A DNA stretch of 64,000 bases. It comes from Eublepharis macularius. Taxonomy: Eukaryota; Chordata; Lepidosauria; Squamata; Eublepharidae. The translations under genes were made by a program, and so were the position numbers. Numbering within the stretch: the stretch's first letter is position 1; every line of letters starts with the position of its first letter. Positions 28,697 to 41,480 of the stretch are shown piece by piece. Under the pieces are notes generated by a model. It was not told the origin of the DNA and made no database searches. It was given only the letters and a program-made list of their open reading frames with translations. Location of the stretch: positions 60,031,766 through 60,095,765 of the forward strand of contig NC_072801.1 of NCBI RefSeq assembly GCF_028583425.1. The letters are read 5' to 3'.

Positions 28697-31489
28697 GCCT
28701 GTCTCTTTCCATAGCTTTTCTGTTCAGGTTGCATGCACTCTTGCCTCATCGAGCCTGTGGAGGGGAAGGAAGACGCAGCTGTCAGGGCTGTCCACCTTAG
28801 CGAATGCAGCCTCTTCTGATTGGTCCAAGCTTCTCCCTGGATGCTGATGGACAGAATGGCAACAGCTTGGCTAAGGCGGAGGGAGGTGGTGAACAGTCCT
28901 CCCTGGGGAGTTCTCCATAAGCATGAAGGAAGGAAGGTGCGTAAAACAGGGATGCAGGCCAGCATATCAGGACCATGGACAGAGGCCAAGCTTTTGGTTG
29001 CCCTGTTATGATTCCTGTCTCTTGAAGCACCCCCCTGCCCAGGGGCCCAGGAGGGGACGCAATCCACCCCATCCTTGTTTTAAGCCATTTGTCTGCCATT
29101 CCTTCCAGGGCACAGATGGCTCTAGCTGCTTTTCCCACTTTATAGATTCTCCCCTCTCCCCGCTCCCACGAACACACACATCTTTGCAAACCAACCAAAA
29201 TGTCACTCACTTGACCCCTTTCGAATGGTGAAGAAAATAACTGTGTACAAAGGAGAAGGAAGTCCCCCCTCCACATAGAATACCAGTTTCAGATAATCCT
29301 CAGTGTCTTGGCCAGCGTCTCTATAAATCAGAGTGGCAGAATGTTTCTCTAGCTTGGACAGCCCCCATTAATCTCTTGACAAATAGGCCACAATAGCCTC
29401 AGGATTCAAAAGCGGACACCACAAATATCCTACACGCTATCGTGCTCTGATCTTCTCTCCTTATAGACAGGAGTATTGAATAGCACCTGAACTCGAGGCT
29501 TGGTCTCCACAGGCCCTCGCTCCATTCTTTTTGGGCTCTTTGCTCTAATGAGGGCCATATCTGGATCTCAGACACTTTAGAAGGCTCTGAATTGGCTGTT
29601 CCAGTTCCCGGGGAGACGGGGGGGGGCACTCAGAGTTGGCCCTCTGTCCAGATCCCTTGCTTAATGGTCCTTGAGCTGTTTGACAGTTTTTGTCTCCCTG
29701 CTGTAAACTATTTGATCCCACTCCTCCCAGAGAATCTTGTTAAAAATTTCTGCAATGTTTCCATAGTTCTGGTCCATTTCTAGGGATACTAAGAGCCCAG
29801 ATCTCGATCAGATATTGCTCACTGCAAACCTACTATCCCTGCATCCAAGGAACACAGAAATCCTCCCGCTATATGGCTTTTTCTCTGCTATACATCTCTA
29901 ATTGACTCTTTCCCACTGAATCCAGAGGGCCTGGCTTGCTATGCCTCCTTAAGAGTCCAGAAAATCCATATATCCCCCTTTCCATCTTTTTCTCTCCACA
30001 ACCCCACTAGATCAAGAGGAACCACTTCTCTACTAGAATCATCCCCCCATCCCAAGGGTCCTGAAAACCATCTTCTCTCCGCTCGCCTTCCTCCCACCGT
30101 CACAACCCTTGAGCTTCTCTCTATATAGGAGGAGACGTGCAGGGAGACAGCAGAGAGCCTCGAGCAGTCATGCTTCACAGGCACCTCCTGCCACTGAGTG
30201 CAACTTGTGATTCACTCTTGCCCAGTGCACGCAGCCGTCCGCATGCGCCAATGTGCATCTGCACACATGCACACACGTGAGGCCCAGGAATTGTCAGGGA
30301 GATTGCTGGGAATGAAACTGAAAGGGAAATATGAAGAAGCAGAGAGGGTCTCTTGTCTGGCTTTAGGGGGCGCTGTTCTCTTTGTCCCACTTTGTCCCAT
30401 TTCTCATTGCGTTCCCGGACACTTTTACTGGCATATCCAGACATTAACATAGAGGTTACAAGAGGGGGTGAGAAAGATCTGCCTGAGATGTGGTTCAGAC
30501 ATTTCTGCTTAGTGACAAAGGTATTGTTTGACTGACCTGTTGTTGGTATTGACTCCCAATGCTGTTATGTTTTTGAGGGTTTTTTTAATTTAAAAAATCT
30601 GGTGTGGTTTTTGTAGTCATGCATTTTTTGATTTAAGATATTTATTTATTTTTTTAAAAAACCTAAGTGCCTGGAAAGAGGCAAGATGTTTTAATTAAGT
30701 AAATAAATCACTAACAGTGCCATCCTAAGCGGAGGTAAGCCTATTGATGTCAATGATCTGGGAAGATGTCGCTCTTAGCTACACCTTTAGCTTAGCTCTG
30801 CTAAGAACAGCATTGTAGGAATGTGTGTACATGGGAGGGAGGGTACATACACTGGCACATTTGGAAGAGCATTGAAATACTAGCTAGCAGGGAGCCAGCA
30901 GGCCTTTGGATCTCCCCAACTGTGTGGCGCTTCGTGGGTCCTCCTAACCATTACTTTGAATTGTGCCCAGAAACAAACTTGTAGTCCAGAGCTGGAAGGG
31001 GACCAAAGGCTCATCTAGACCCGACCCTCTGCATGGCCACTTATTGCAAGGAAAGGTGTTCATCACACCTGTTAGGATTGATGCTTGTGATCTGGTGGTT
31101 GCCCTAGGGGTGGTGTATTCAAAACCATCTTTTAAATATTAAAGTGGTTGCTGTCAATGGGTAGGGCCTCCACAGCAGGTCTAAAGGGACTTCCATTGGC
31201 AGCAGAGAGGAAACTAATTTTCACTGGTTCCCCCATATACACTGCAGGGGCCCCTTTAGCCACCTAGTATCCCTCCCACCCAACATGAATCCCTCCCACC
31301 CAGCATTGTCAAAAATGTCATACCTGAATGCCTGTGCATGGGGGAGGAAAAAAGTATGATTTTTAAAAATTGTGAACTAAAATAATTGAAAGGGGGTTTG
31401 CTCAAAGAATAGCCCCATCTGTGCAAGAGATGTATGGCGGGGTCTGAGTTGAACAAGAGTGAACTGCAGTTTAATACATGTGGTACGGA

Positions 31490-31960
31490 GACTGCATTTA
31501 TTTACTTTAAATGTTTTTGTCCTGCCTTTTGGGCCTAAGTTTTTGAGGCAGCTCACTTTACAGTATACGGTAAGAATTAAAAATAGTATCATAAAAAAAT
31601 ACAAACTCTGGCAGGTAAATCCATCAACACAAGATCAGTCAAATAAATCACAGGCCATTAAAAACCTGGGGGGGTGGGGAATCAAGACTGCTGTTTCTTG
31701 TCACATAAAAGCCTTTAAGGTCAACGCCAGTGGAATACAGGGAGAAAGTTCCCCAAATTCAGTGTCACCACCGAAAAGACCTTCTCCTCATAGGCACCAA
31801 TCTCACTTCCAAAGGTGGGAGCACCCAGAGACGGGGCTTCCAATAAATGGGGCAGGGTCACACGGGAGTGAGCAGGCCTTTGGATTTCTCCAACTCGTCT
31901 GTGTAGAGCTTTGTGGGTCCTTTGAGTTGTGCCCAGAAACAAATTTGTCCATGAAATCTT
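31490..31960 (-). repeat. LINE-like or unclassified interspersed repeat
   Basis: TTGTCCTGCCTTTTGGGCC start and GAGTTGTGCCCAGAAACAAA end match the block at 30880-31000 and resemble 23000-23870. It directly precedes the Penelope-like element. Confidence 0.4.
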
Positions 31961-31964
31961 TTAA

Positions 31965-32830
31965 GTCCTCAGCTTGCTTGAGAGCACCACTGGTGGTCAC
32001 AGCTTCCAGCTCAAACCAGTTCAATGCATCATTAATGACCTACAACCTATGCTGGACAATGATACTGCTCACTCACAAGCATTTGGAGGCAAACCATTTC
32101 TTGTTCATAGACAGCCTCCCAACCTTAAACAACTCCTCACTCACAACAATGTACATCCCAACTTGGCCATGAACTGTGGGATCAGGGCCTGCAATAAACC
32201 GACATGTTCCCATATTCATTCCAACAACACAATCACTGGACCTAACAACACCAACTATACCACCTCAGGTTTATTCACTTGTTCATCTTCCAACATTATA
32301 CATGCCATCAAGCATCAGCAATGTCTTTCAGTTCTCTATATTGAACAAACAGGTCAGTCCCTTTGCAAAAGAATGAATGGACATAAATCTGATGTCAAAG
32401 ATCACAACGTTCAAAAACCAGTGGGAGAACATTTCAATCTGCCAAGACATTCCATTGCTGGCCTCAGAGTAGCAGTTCTCAAGTAAAGAAACTTCAAAGG
32501 AAAATTACAAGTCAAGATGGCTGAAATTGATCCCCCAGGGTTGAATCAGGACATAGGATTTTTCTCACATTACAGATGCCAATTTTATGCATTCCACACC
32601 TATGTTATATCAACCTAACTACAATATGTATTATAGCTAGCTTCCTGGCAATCTCATTTGCAATACTCCTCCTACCCTCTACCTAGATTTTAAAGACTGC
32701 TATATTTACCCCCTCCATGTGTCTGCTGAAGGGAGCCTTGACTCTCAAAAGCTCAAACCCTGGGAATCTAGTTGGTCTCTAAGGTGTTCTTCTACTACAG
32801 ACCCACCTGAAACTATCTATATACAGGGAT
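31965..32830 (+). mobile_element. Second Penelope-like element, Neptune-like lineage
   Basis: About 32050-32480 codes on the plus strand for P-P-N-L-K-Q-L-L, C-G-I-R-A-C-N-K-P-T-C, T-C-S-S-S-N-I-I-H-A-I-K, L-Y-I-E-Q-T-G-Q-S-L, K-R-M-N-G-H-K-S-D and G-E-H-F-N, the order of the RT C-terminus, Cys knuckle and GIY-YIG endonuclease of Penelope-like elements. The 3' tail ends AGTTGGTCTCTAAGGTGTTC and CTACTACAGACC, as in the short terminal fragments elsewhere. Sequence is unlike the 8060-9112 element, so the two are separate lineages. Strongly 5'-truncated. Confidence 0.7.
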
Positions 32831-34050
32831 GGATAGGAAGATAATGAAAAACAAAGGGAAGCAGCTCTTAACTCAAAAAGCAATACAGATTCCAAAATAA
32901 GAGTTTAAAGTTGAGATGGTTCAACTTTCAAATCCCCCAAACAATGTGAAAAGCAAGATGAGATAATTATTCCAATGCACTCGAGTAGGCGGGATTACTC
33001 TGTTTATGGGTGTAATTCTCCATACACTTGAGTGAGTATCAGTTTACTTTTAATATTTTAGTCCAGGGGAAACAGACAAACTCCAAAGGAAGAGAAAAGG
33101 TTGGAAAGGAGGAAGATTCTCACAAAGTTAGTGCAAACTGAGGAGGAAATCTCTTTCCCTTCTGTCCTCCTTTTACCACCCCCCCAAATTCCTCTCCTGA
33201 GTCACCCCATCTTTGTCCTCTAAGTCCATCTACCTGTCTTATTACTCCTGTCCACCACTCCCCAGCCTCTTTGGCTGTTCACAGATGGGACCTGCACAGT
33301 TGTTTAAAGCCCAGTCCTTGTGGCATTCCTTCAAAAACAGGAGCTCACACCCCTCCACTGCTGGGCAGAGAAAGAGATGCTTTACCTGGGGAGGAAAGGG
33401 GGCTGGGTCTCAGAGGGAGAGGATTTGCTTTACATCCAGACGGTCTTAGATTCAATGTCTGGCAATTCAGGGAAACGCTCCTTCTCGTGCCTGGGATCTG
33501 GAAGAGCTGCTGTTCATCACAGTAGACAAAAATGAGCTGGACAGAACCCTGATCTGAGCTCCTGTGGCAGCTTTGTATGGAATGAGGTGCAACTCAAGCC
33601 AGTCTCAGTTTCTCTGTCCCCCAAGGAATGTTGCAGTCTTTACAGGAATTCAAGGTTCTAGAGTTCCATCCTATATTTTTCTTCTGCATCTTTCAGGGTA
33701 GGCTTGAAGTCTTCCAAGCAAAGATGTGCTGTTTGCACATCTGTTGCGGCCCATGCACGGTTCCTGTTATTCCATTCAGTTCCCTGCCCAAAGATGTTTC
33801 CTAAACCTACCTTCCATATCACCAAATGTGTCTGCTCAGTTTTCCAAAGCCTGGCCTATACATGAAACAGAATGCAGAATCCTGAGATGGCGAAGCAGAT
33901 CTCCCTACTTCTGGCTGCAGGGGTGTGTGTGTTTGCACGTGTCATCTTTGGATAGGCATACTATTTAAAAAAAATTCTGCACATAGAAAATTAGATGTTA
34001 GGGAGAAAGATCTTAGCTCAGCCTACTCCCTACTGTGGGGAAGGAAGGCA

Positions 34051-34236
34051 GCATGGTATAGCCTGAGCTTGTCAGATCTTGGAAGCTAAGCTAGGTTAGT
34101 ACTTGGATGGGAGACCACCAGGGAAGAACCTGTAGAGGAAGGCACTGGCAAACCACCTCTGCTTCTCACTTGCCTTGAATGCCCCTTGCTGGGGTCACCA
34201 TAAGTCGATTGTGACTTGATGGCGTGCACACACACA
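34051..34236 (+). repeat. 5S-rRNA-derived SINE
   Basis: GATCTTGGAAGCTAAGCTAG and GTACTTGGATGGGAGACCAC are internal promoter words of 5S rRNA. The body then gives GGCAAACCACCTCTGC and a tail CACCATAAGTCGATTGTGAC. Squamates carry a known 5S-derived Sauria SINE. Not a functional 5S gene because only the promoter half is present. Confidence 0.8.
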
Positions 34237-34992
34237 ATCCCTACGGTGCTCCTTTTTCTATTTGCAAGGTGTTTTCTTTCTACACAGAGGTTTCAAACCC
34301 CATAACCACCACCTGCAACCTGAAGTGGTACAGTCCAAGCTCCCATTTCAGACCTCTCCCACTTCATTTTGCTGGATGTTGAGATGAAGATCCTTCCCTA
34401 ATTTCCACCCTACAGCCCCAAATAAAAAAATCCCTCCTGTATTCTGAGAGGATGGAAAGCACATTAGAAGAAAATAGACAAATTAAGTGACACGCATCTC
34501 ATTTGCTTAATCTGCCTAATTTATCGCAATCATTGAATGGGAGCTTTTGCAAGCACAGATTTCTGCCGCAAAGCGTCCCAAGATCACCTCTTTCTCCAGC
34601 ACTTCCCTCTCTGTTCCTGGATAAATGTACAGTGACACTCGGCTCCTCAAAGCGTTTTGCTACGCCTTCCAATCCTCAGGGCCTGTTTCCTACTTGTCCC
34701 CAGATTTCCTGACAGTGTCACCTCCTCTCCCATCAGCCCTTTTGCTCAAGAGTTTCTGCAACGCTGTCAGTTTTGGGAAAAGTCAAAGAGAAAGAAATGG
34801 TTTTGGCTCAAGGGTAAAACTCAGAGGGGGTGGGGTGGGCCTTTCTCCTTATAGGAGAAGCTGGTGCCTTTCTTGCATGGGCTAGCTTGAGAGGAGAGTG
34901 CTATCAGATAGGATTAGGGCCTCTCTCTCCTGCCTTTTTTGACCCAAGAGAACTTTCTCTCCTTCTAAATGCCAAAACTTGTAGGGGGGGGG

Positions 34993-35246
34993 GTCCTAAT
35001 AATAATAACATTCGATGTATATACTGACCTTCAGGACGACTTAACACCCATTCAGCGCAGTTTACAAAGTATGCTATTATTATCCCCACAACAACAAACA
35101 CCCTGTGAGCTGAGTGAGGCTGAGAGAGCTCCTAGAAGCTGTGATTGACCCAAGGTCACCCAGCTGGCTTCAAGTGGAGGAGTGGGGAATCAAGCCCGGT
35201 TCTCCAGATTAGAGTTCTGCACTCCACTACATCAAACTGGCTCAGT
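34993..35246 (-). repeat. tRNA-derived SINE (Sauria type), reverse, long form
   Basis: CTTCAGGACGACTTAACACC, CCCAAGGTCACCCAGCTGG and CAAGCCCGGTTCTCCAGATT mirror the plus-strand copy at 49684. Starts with AATAATAATAA, the reversed tail. Confidence 0.75.
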
Positions 35247-36244
35247 CGGGACATACACTTTCCTACACAAACTTCTTAAATCATTTGTGGAACTTCCTGC
35301 TACTAGATGTAGGCCCCTAGTTCAGTCCAAGTTACAGCAAGTTCCACAAATTAACCACGAGTTTACATGGGTTTCAGAAGGAATTGGCCGAATTCATGGT
35401 AAGCAGAACCATCAATGTCTGTTAGCTAGATGGGACTGGACTGTGCCTTTCAATACTGGTTGCAGGAGGCTTTGGCTGGTGTGTCCTGCTTAGAGCCTTC
35501 CTCAGAGGCAGCTGTTTGTCCTGTGGGGGAAACGGGAGGCTGAACTGGATGAACCTTTGGTCTGCTCTAGCAGGGCCTTCTGTTTTCAACAGGATCTGAT
35601 TTGAGTGCTCCGGTTGTCCATTGATAATAATTCTATGGAAATCGGGGTGGGGGGTGGGGGTGGCAAACAGCATTTCTGTGCCCTCTCTCAAGAAGGGTTC
35701 AATGGTCCAATCAGACTCCTGTTGTGCTGTGGAGAAAAAGCCTGCCTTTTCAGATGGGTTTATGCCCCAGTGTCTGCAGTTTGCCCCAGTCAAGGCTGGA
35801 ACCATAAGGGCGGCTGTGAAGGTTTGGCCCCCTCAGACAGGTTCCAGGTCCCTTCCTTGATTTTTCACCTTTCTCTTTTAAAAAACTCTGATCTCCAGCT
35901 GATACGTATTAGCCGATAAAAGGCAAAGCGTGCAGATGTTTTTCTACCAAATTTGCTCTCCGAGAAGCCGCTCCGCACCTGCCTTCTCATGTTCTGGAAG
36001 ATGAACATAAGACTAGCATAAGTAGCAACTTCTATGACATTGTTTATAAATTTTTGATAACATTAAATTTTATTTGATTAATATTTAATGCAATTCACCG
36101 ACTTGGAGCCTCACAGGCTACTACCTGCCTTTCAGAGTGCGGCTCCTCTCCACTGATTCCCCCCCCCCCGCTTCCTTCCAGCTCCAGATGTCCCTTTAAG
36201 GCCTCCTCGTCACACAACAAACCTCCCCGTGGCTCTGGACCCAC

Positions 36245-36425
36245 CTCCAGCAGATGAGGAGGGACTGTAGCTCAGCAGCAGAGTGCTTGCCTTGCATGTG
36301 GAAAGTCCCTGGTTCAATCCACGGCATCTCCCATTAAAAGGCTCAGGGAGCAGGGGCAGAGGGAGCACTACTGGTCTTGCCACAGCAGATGGCATAGAGA
36401 CGGAGAAACCGAGGACCTGATTCAG
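36245..36425 (+). repeat. tRNA-like SINE
   Basis: GACTGTAGCTCAGCAGCAGA (A-box) and CCTGGTTCAATCCACGGC (B-box) followed by CATTAAAAGGCTCAGG. Clear tRNA shape without an acceptor-stem pair. A member of the family at 12155. Confidence 0.7.
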
Positions 36426-36536
36426 CGGCAGGCAGTTTCAGATCTAAACACACACCGATCTGCCGTACGCATCAACACCACGGCCTCCTTGCCCTGTCTT
36501 TCCTCCAATGCACCACAGTGCTTTTCTAGAGTCATG

Positions 36537-36556
36537 GTGTGTGTGTGTGTGTGTGT
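36537..36556. repeat. (GT)n microsatellite
   Basis: About 10 GT units. Confidence 0.9.
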
Positions 36557-37756
36557 ACATGCATGCACGTGCAGCATCCTGTTGTAACACCCAGAAGAGT
36601 CATTTCCCTTTAACAGGTCTGAGAGCTGCTCTGCTCCAATCTCACCTTTCTCTCCCCCCCCTCCGCCCGCCCCCGCTCTTCATTGTATCGTTTAGTAGAA
36701 TTCACCCTGCAAATCCTGCTTTCCTCATCATGACCTTTTCCTGTTCCTCCAGTTCTCCCCTGATTTCTTTAATGGTATTTCAATCATTTTTAAAACCCCT
36801 GCTTCCTCCCTCCCCTACAATGAGGCTTGAGAAATGATTTACACATAAAAACAGGCCATTCGTACAGACGCAAGCCCCCAGGATAATCCAAAGCCACAAA
36901 GAGGCCAGGAGGTTGTGTGGCTCACCCAGGACCACAGGCCAAGAGCCAACAAGCGTCCAGCCCAGGGGTCAGCAGGGGAGGGGGCAGATGCTCAGCACAG
37001 ATCTCATGCGGCTGGCACAGAGGTACCCAGTTCCCTGCTCATCTGCTTGATGTTTGGTGCAGAGCTGGAAGCCTCAGTGCCTCTGCCATGCAACACCCTC
37101 AGTAAGGGCATTGTGTCACCAGCACCTATACTATGGTACTCGGTGAACGAAGCGGATAGCCCACTGAATCACAAGCTGTAGCTGGTGAAATAACCTGCTG
37201 CATATATTTTGGGGCACCATTAAAGGCTTGCCGCTCGGTTTGTTTGTTATCCTGTTTTTACCCCTCTAAGGGGCGCTGTTGAGATGCTCTGCCTCAGGTT
37301 TCAACACATGGCACAGCCTGAGTGCTTGCTGTATTCCCATACTCTCTGTTGGACCTGCACATTAAAAAATTTTTTTTGCAAACTATTCACAAGAAAGACA
37401 TCATAAATCTCTGGTCCTCTCTCTTCCGTGACAGCATCTCAGCCTTGCCATCTTCCGGCCTCCTCCGGCAACCTGTTAATCAACCCCAAACAGGTAATAG
37501 CTGTAGCAAAATGTTAAGCTGGATTGAGAGGAGTCTACAAACAAGTGAGTGTTGCTGGGAGAGGCAGCTGACCAAACATCCATCTAAGCTGCCAGTCTTC
37601 TCTTCCTCCCACCCAATTCAGTCGATGCCCATCAAACCCAAATGTCAAGCCACAATAATTGCCACCCCCTTTGCAGCAGGAGTAACAATAAGAGGCCTGC
37701 CCTGGGTACAGTCAAGAGAGAGAAAAGGAGAGTGCAGACAATATTGGCATTTAGCA

Positions 37757-37950
37757 AAATATGAGGGGCCACAATTCAGCGATAAAGCCCATGCTTTGCT
37801 CACAGAGGGTCCCTGCCTTGCTCACAGACCCCTGTCCCTGCTCACAGAGGGTCCCCTGGCATCTCTAGGAGCAGGTGCTGGGAAAGGCCTTCCTCTGTCT
37901 CAGAGCGCTTGTGCCCATGATAATAGAAATATTGAGCTAGATGGGTCAAA
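37757..37950 (+). repeat. tRNA-like SINE, diverged, with internal short duplication
   Basis: CACAATTCAGCGATAAAGCC head; GCTCACAGAGGGTCCC occurs more than once in a local duplication, then the body GGAAAGGCCTTCCTCTG and GAGCTAGATGGGTCAA. Confidence 0.5.
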
Positions 37951-38159
37951 TGTCTAACTGGACGTAAGACATCTTCCATGTAAAACTCTGTTTTCATCTT
38001 GTGTCTGGAATACTAGTTTTTCTTAGAGGCCCTGTGAAGGCAATGGGCCAGGCACAGCGCCTCCATTCGAGCTGCTGTCCGCAGCCCAGCACAACACACA
38101 TTACTGATGGGGAAGAAAAAAGTCCCTGATACTGAACAGCAGCAGGCAAAATTCACTGC

Positions 38160-38217
38160 ATAACAGATGGATGGACGGACAGGCAGGCGGATGGACGGGC
38201 GGATGGATGGATGGAGC
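38160..38217. repeat. (ATGG)n-type imperfect microsatellite
   Basis: GGATGGATGGACGGACAGGC and similar tetramer steps, about 14 units with C/T variation. Confidence 0.9.
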
Positions 38218-39215
38218 TTTGGCATTACTTTTACCACCCGAGGACAGCAAGTAGGGTGGGTTTTAAAAACCAGGCCTGTTTGAGACTTCTATTGATTGTT
38301 TGTTGAATTGTTTTAGCGGTTGGTTTTATGAGGGAAGCAGAGAGAGCCTTAAAAAGAGAGTTTGAAAGTAGGGGTTCTGTGCTCTTTTGTTGATTAGATT
38401 AGATTTGAACCAGTGGTTTCTGAACTCACACTCTTAGCTGCAGGGCTGCACCAGCTGTTTGCAGTCCCACATGTGTGTGTGTGTGTGCGCACGCGCGTAT
38501 GTGTGCCCGTGAGGGGATGTGAACATCTTTAAACTCCTGTACATTATATGTCCTACATACATATGATTAGGCTGGGAACATGATTAAATATGTAATCCCA
38601 GAAGATGCCCAGCTTGAAAATAACACCATCTACGGAAGCTAAGCCCCTTGTTGTTACCCCACAAGACACCCTCCGGGTCCAAAACAAATAGGAGCTCTGG
38701 GTCATTACCCCCCCCCCCATAATCCACTTCCCTTTCAAAAGAACTCGTCTCCCTCAGAAGTCCCTCGTATATATTTTGAGTAGATCTGTAAACATGTACG
38801 TAATTGGTTTGATTACTATTTAGCATTTACAAGAGTGCTTTCGGTTCAGCCCAGTAACCATAACTGTATACAGAGGGAGAGGAAAAACTTAACTGAACCC
38901 CAAACTAGAGAAACAGAAACCTTTCGCCTTCTTCTTACTCCAGCCCAATAGGGTAGAGGCTAAGATTATTTTTGCCGTATCACAGTGGCTGACAGTGTGT
39001 TTTTAAAAATATTTTTGATAGGCCCAAAAAGGGCCCTGATAATTTCTTTAAAAATTTTGCCACTCAATTCATTATTTTAGTCAAGGTACTTTTAAAAACT
39101 GCAAATAACAGCAAAAGAAGCAATCCCTCCCCCACTCTCCTAAAAGGAAATGACGGCTATTCTGAGATTATAGCTGTTGTGACACATCATCTAAAAAGTC
39201 AGCTTTTTTACTCAT

Positions 39216-39233
39216 ATGCAAATCTATGCAAAT
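39216..39233. promoter_or_regulatory. Two perfect octamer motifs, 10 bp apart
   Basis: ATGCAAAT at 39216-39223 and again at 39226-39233, same strand, centre spacing 10 bp, in unique-looking AT-rich sequence of SYT5 intron 1. ATGCAAAT is the classic POU-domain (Oct1, Brn) site. Regulatory role is inference. Confidence 0.35.
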
Positions 39234-40860
39234 TCATTCCACTAAAGCGCGCACACAATTCATCCACTAAGATTGGGTTAATCTCGACCGCCCTCATTTT
39301 AAGCCTGCTTTAATGCTTCTTTTCTAAAAGGAGGAAGCCGCTGGTGCTCAGGACAGAATGGGAGTTACACTCCCCCCCCCAACATTCTCTCTAATCCCAA
39401 ATACTTGCATCTGGTTTGTTTAGGGCTGAGTGAAAGCAAAGATACTCTGTGTGTGTTCAGAGGCATTCTCTTTTCCATTATTACCCTATAAGGCATTTTG
39501 AACTGGTTCTGGGACTAAGGCTGGATGAATCTCAGCCCAAATTCAAGCTGCCTCTGAAAGATTAGGTTGGCAGTATTCCAATCCTAACAAATAATTAAGC
39601 CTTGGCTCAAATCAAACCTGCTTTACCTCTCAAATCCTACTACCCTCCCCAAAAGTAGGAACCTGTCTGGCCCTTTGACTGCCTGGCAGCTCAGTCCCCA
39701 AGACCCATTGCTCGGATGGAACCTTTTTCAGCTGCTTCAGACCTTTTACCATGAGCTCTAAAACTCAAAGAGAAGCATCCCAGGAATGGTCCCGGGGGAG
39801 AGAGGCTGGCTGCCCAAGCCAGAATCCTTCTCCAGGCAGATAAAGGAAGAGAGAGGAGAGAGACAGAGGAAAGAGATGCTACCTAACACACAAGCACAAA
39901 TCAATGCCTGGATGAGGATTGGGGCGGCTGGCTGGGTGACGTAGGCAACATCCATAGCTGCTCTCCCCATTTCCTCTGGAAAACCATGACAACCACAGCA
40001 AGCCCCACGTCGAAGCCATCCGCAGGGGGATATAAGCCACTCAGGCACACACACCTGAAGCACAATTCCAGTTGCCCTGGGCAAAAGCAAGGTCTGTACC
40101 TGCCTGCTCTCCTCACGCCTCCTTCCAGGTCTGAAGAGTTGTCAATGGAGGGGAGTGTTACTCTTGCATGCACATATTGCCTGACATATGAAAATCAAGA
40201 GGCACGGGGGCTCCAGTTGCTTTGAAAGCATACCCAAGACGGGCTTGCTTTCCAACTGGAGAAGTGCTTGCCCCGAAGTGGATTTTTAAAAAATCAAAAT
40301 GCCCCTGTTTTTAAATCCAAAACTATTAATTGAGGGGTTAAAAGATCAGACAGTTGAGTCACCTTTAAATTATTTCATTGGATGAAATCCCAATAGTGCT
40401 GTGCCTTAATATTCCCATTTTACAAGTAAGGAAGTAAATATGGGGAGAGAGACCTGTCCAGGATTGCACAGCAAATCTCTGGCCGGGCAAAGGCCAGACG
40501 CCAGTTCTCCCATGAACTGCATGCCCAGGAACAATGTCCCACCACACCAAAACCTCACCCCAAAAACAGCTCACCCCAATAAATGGGAGAGGCTATGGTC
40601 CAGCTGAGAGAGCATGTGCTTACATACAGAGGCTTCCAGGATTTATTTCTTTATTTTGTAAGTTTCTACTCCACTTTTCTACTAAAAGACCACTCAAGGT
40701 GGTTTACAAGGAAAAATAAAAATGAAAACAGACCCTATCTATCACATATGGAACTTACAACAGTTCACACATAATCATTCGTAAATCCATACTAATTATG
40801 TAAATTCATAAATTGTAAATTCATTTAGAAAAATACATTTTCTAAATGAAAATAAAGAAA

Positions 40861-41040
40861 GCTAGTGTGATTTATTGCATCAGTACTGGGAGACCCAGAT
40901 TCGAATCCCCACTCTGCCATAAAGCTCACTAGGTGACCTTGGGGCAAATCTCCCTCTCTCTGCCTCACCTCCTGCACAGGGTTGTGGTGGAGAAGATAAA
41001 ATCGAAGAGGACAAACCCATGTATGCAACCCGAGTTTCTC
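40861..41040 (+). repeat. tRNA-derived SINE (Sauria type)
   Basis: GATTCGAATCCCCACTCTGC is the intact B-box region and AGGTGACCTTGGGGCAAAT plus CAGGGTTGTGGTGGAGAAG the body. Confidence 0.75.
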
Positions 41041-41059
41041 AGAGGAAAGGTGACATAAA

Positions 41060-41480
41060 ATGGAGACAGATAGGAAACAGTAGTAAAAATGACCCTAAAA
41101 CTTAAAAAAGCAATAAAACCATCAATTGCATTTTGAAAAATCAACAATGAGCAATACAAAACTTATAAAATAGATCAGCATCTGGTCATGGATTTACCAA
41201 ATGCCCTCCAGCGCAAAATGTTTTATTAGATCTCTGGAAGGCCAGAGTGAAAGAAAATGGTAGGTCTCCTTGGGCAAGGAGTTCCAAAGGTTTTTTGGCC
41301 GGGGGGTGGGGGGCAGCTGAAAAAGCCCTGTCATGTGAGCCTACCTACTTCTATCTCCATTCACCAGGCAAGCAGAGCAGAAAGCACCAGTAACTGATGA
41401 TCTTAGACTGGGAGTAGGTTCTTATGGGTGGAGCACTTGTCAGCACTTTGAACTGGGCCTAGAGACAAACTGACAGCAGG
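41060..41480. repeat. Unclassified LINE-like interspersed repeat
   Basis: CAAGGAGTTCCAAAGGTTTT and GCACTTTGAACTGGGCCTAG are recurrent words shared with 23000-23870 and 31490-31960. Confidence 0.4.

Noticed and set aside
31459-31960. Open frame leading into the endonuclease region at 32 kb
   Set aside because: The left part is an interspersed repeat read in a chance frame; only about 32050-32480 carries Penelope-like motifs.
34051-34236. 5S rRNA gene
   Set aside because: Only the internal promoter half resembles 5S; the rest is a SINE body and tail.
36245-36330. tRNA gene
   Set aside because: A- and B-box words are present but no paired acceptor stem, and the same head recurs with a SINE body elsewhere.
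39330-39360. RE1/NRSF silencer site near SYT5
   Set aside because: Only a GGACAG half-site next to GGTGCT in the wrong arrangement; not a full motif.
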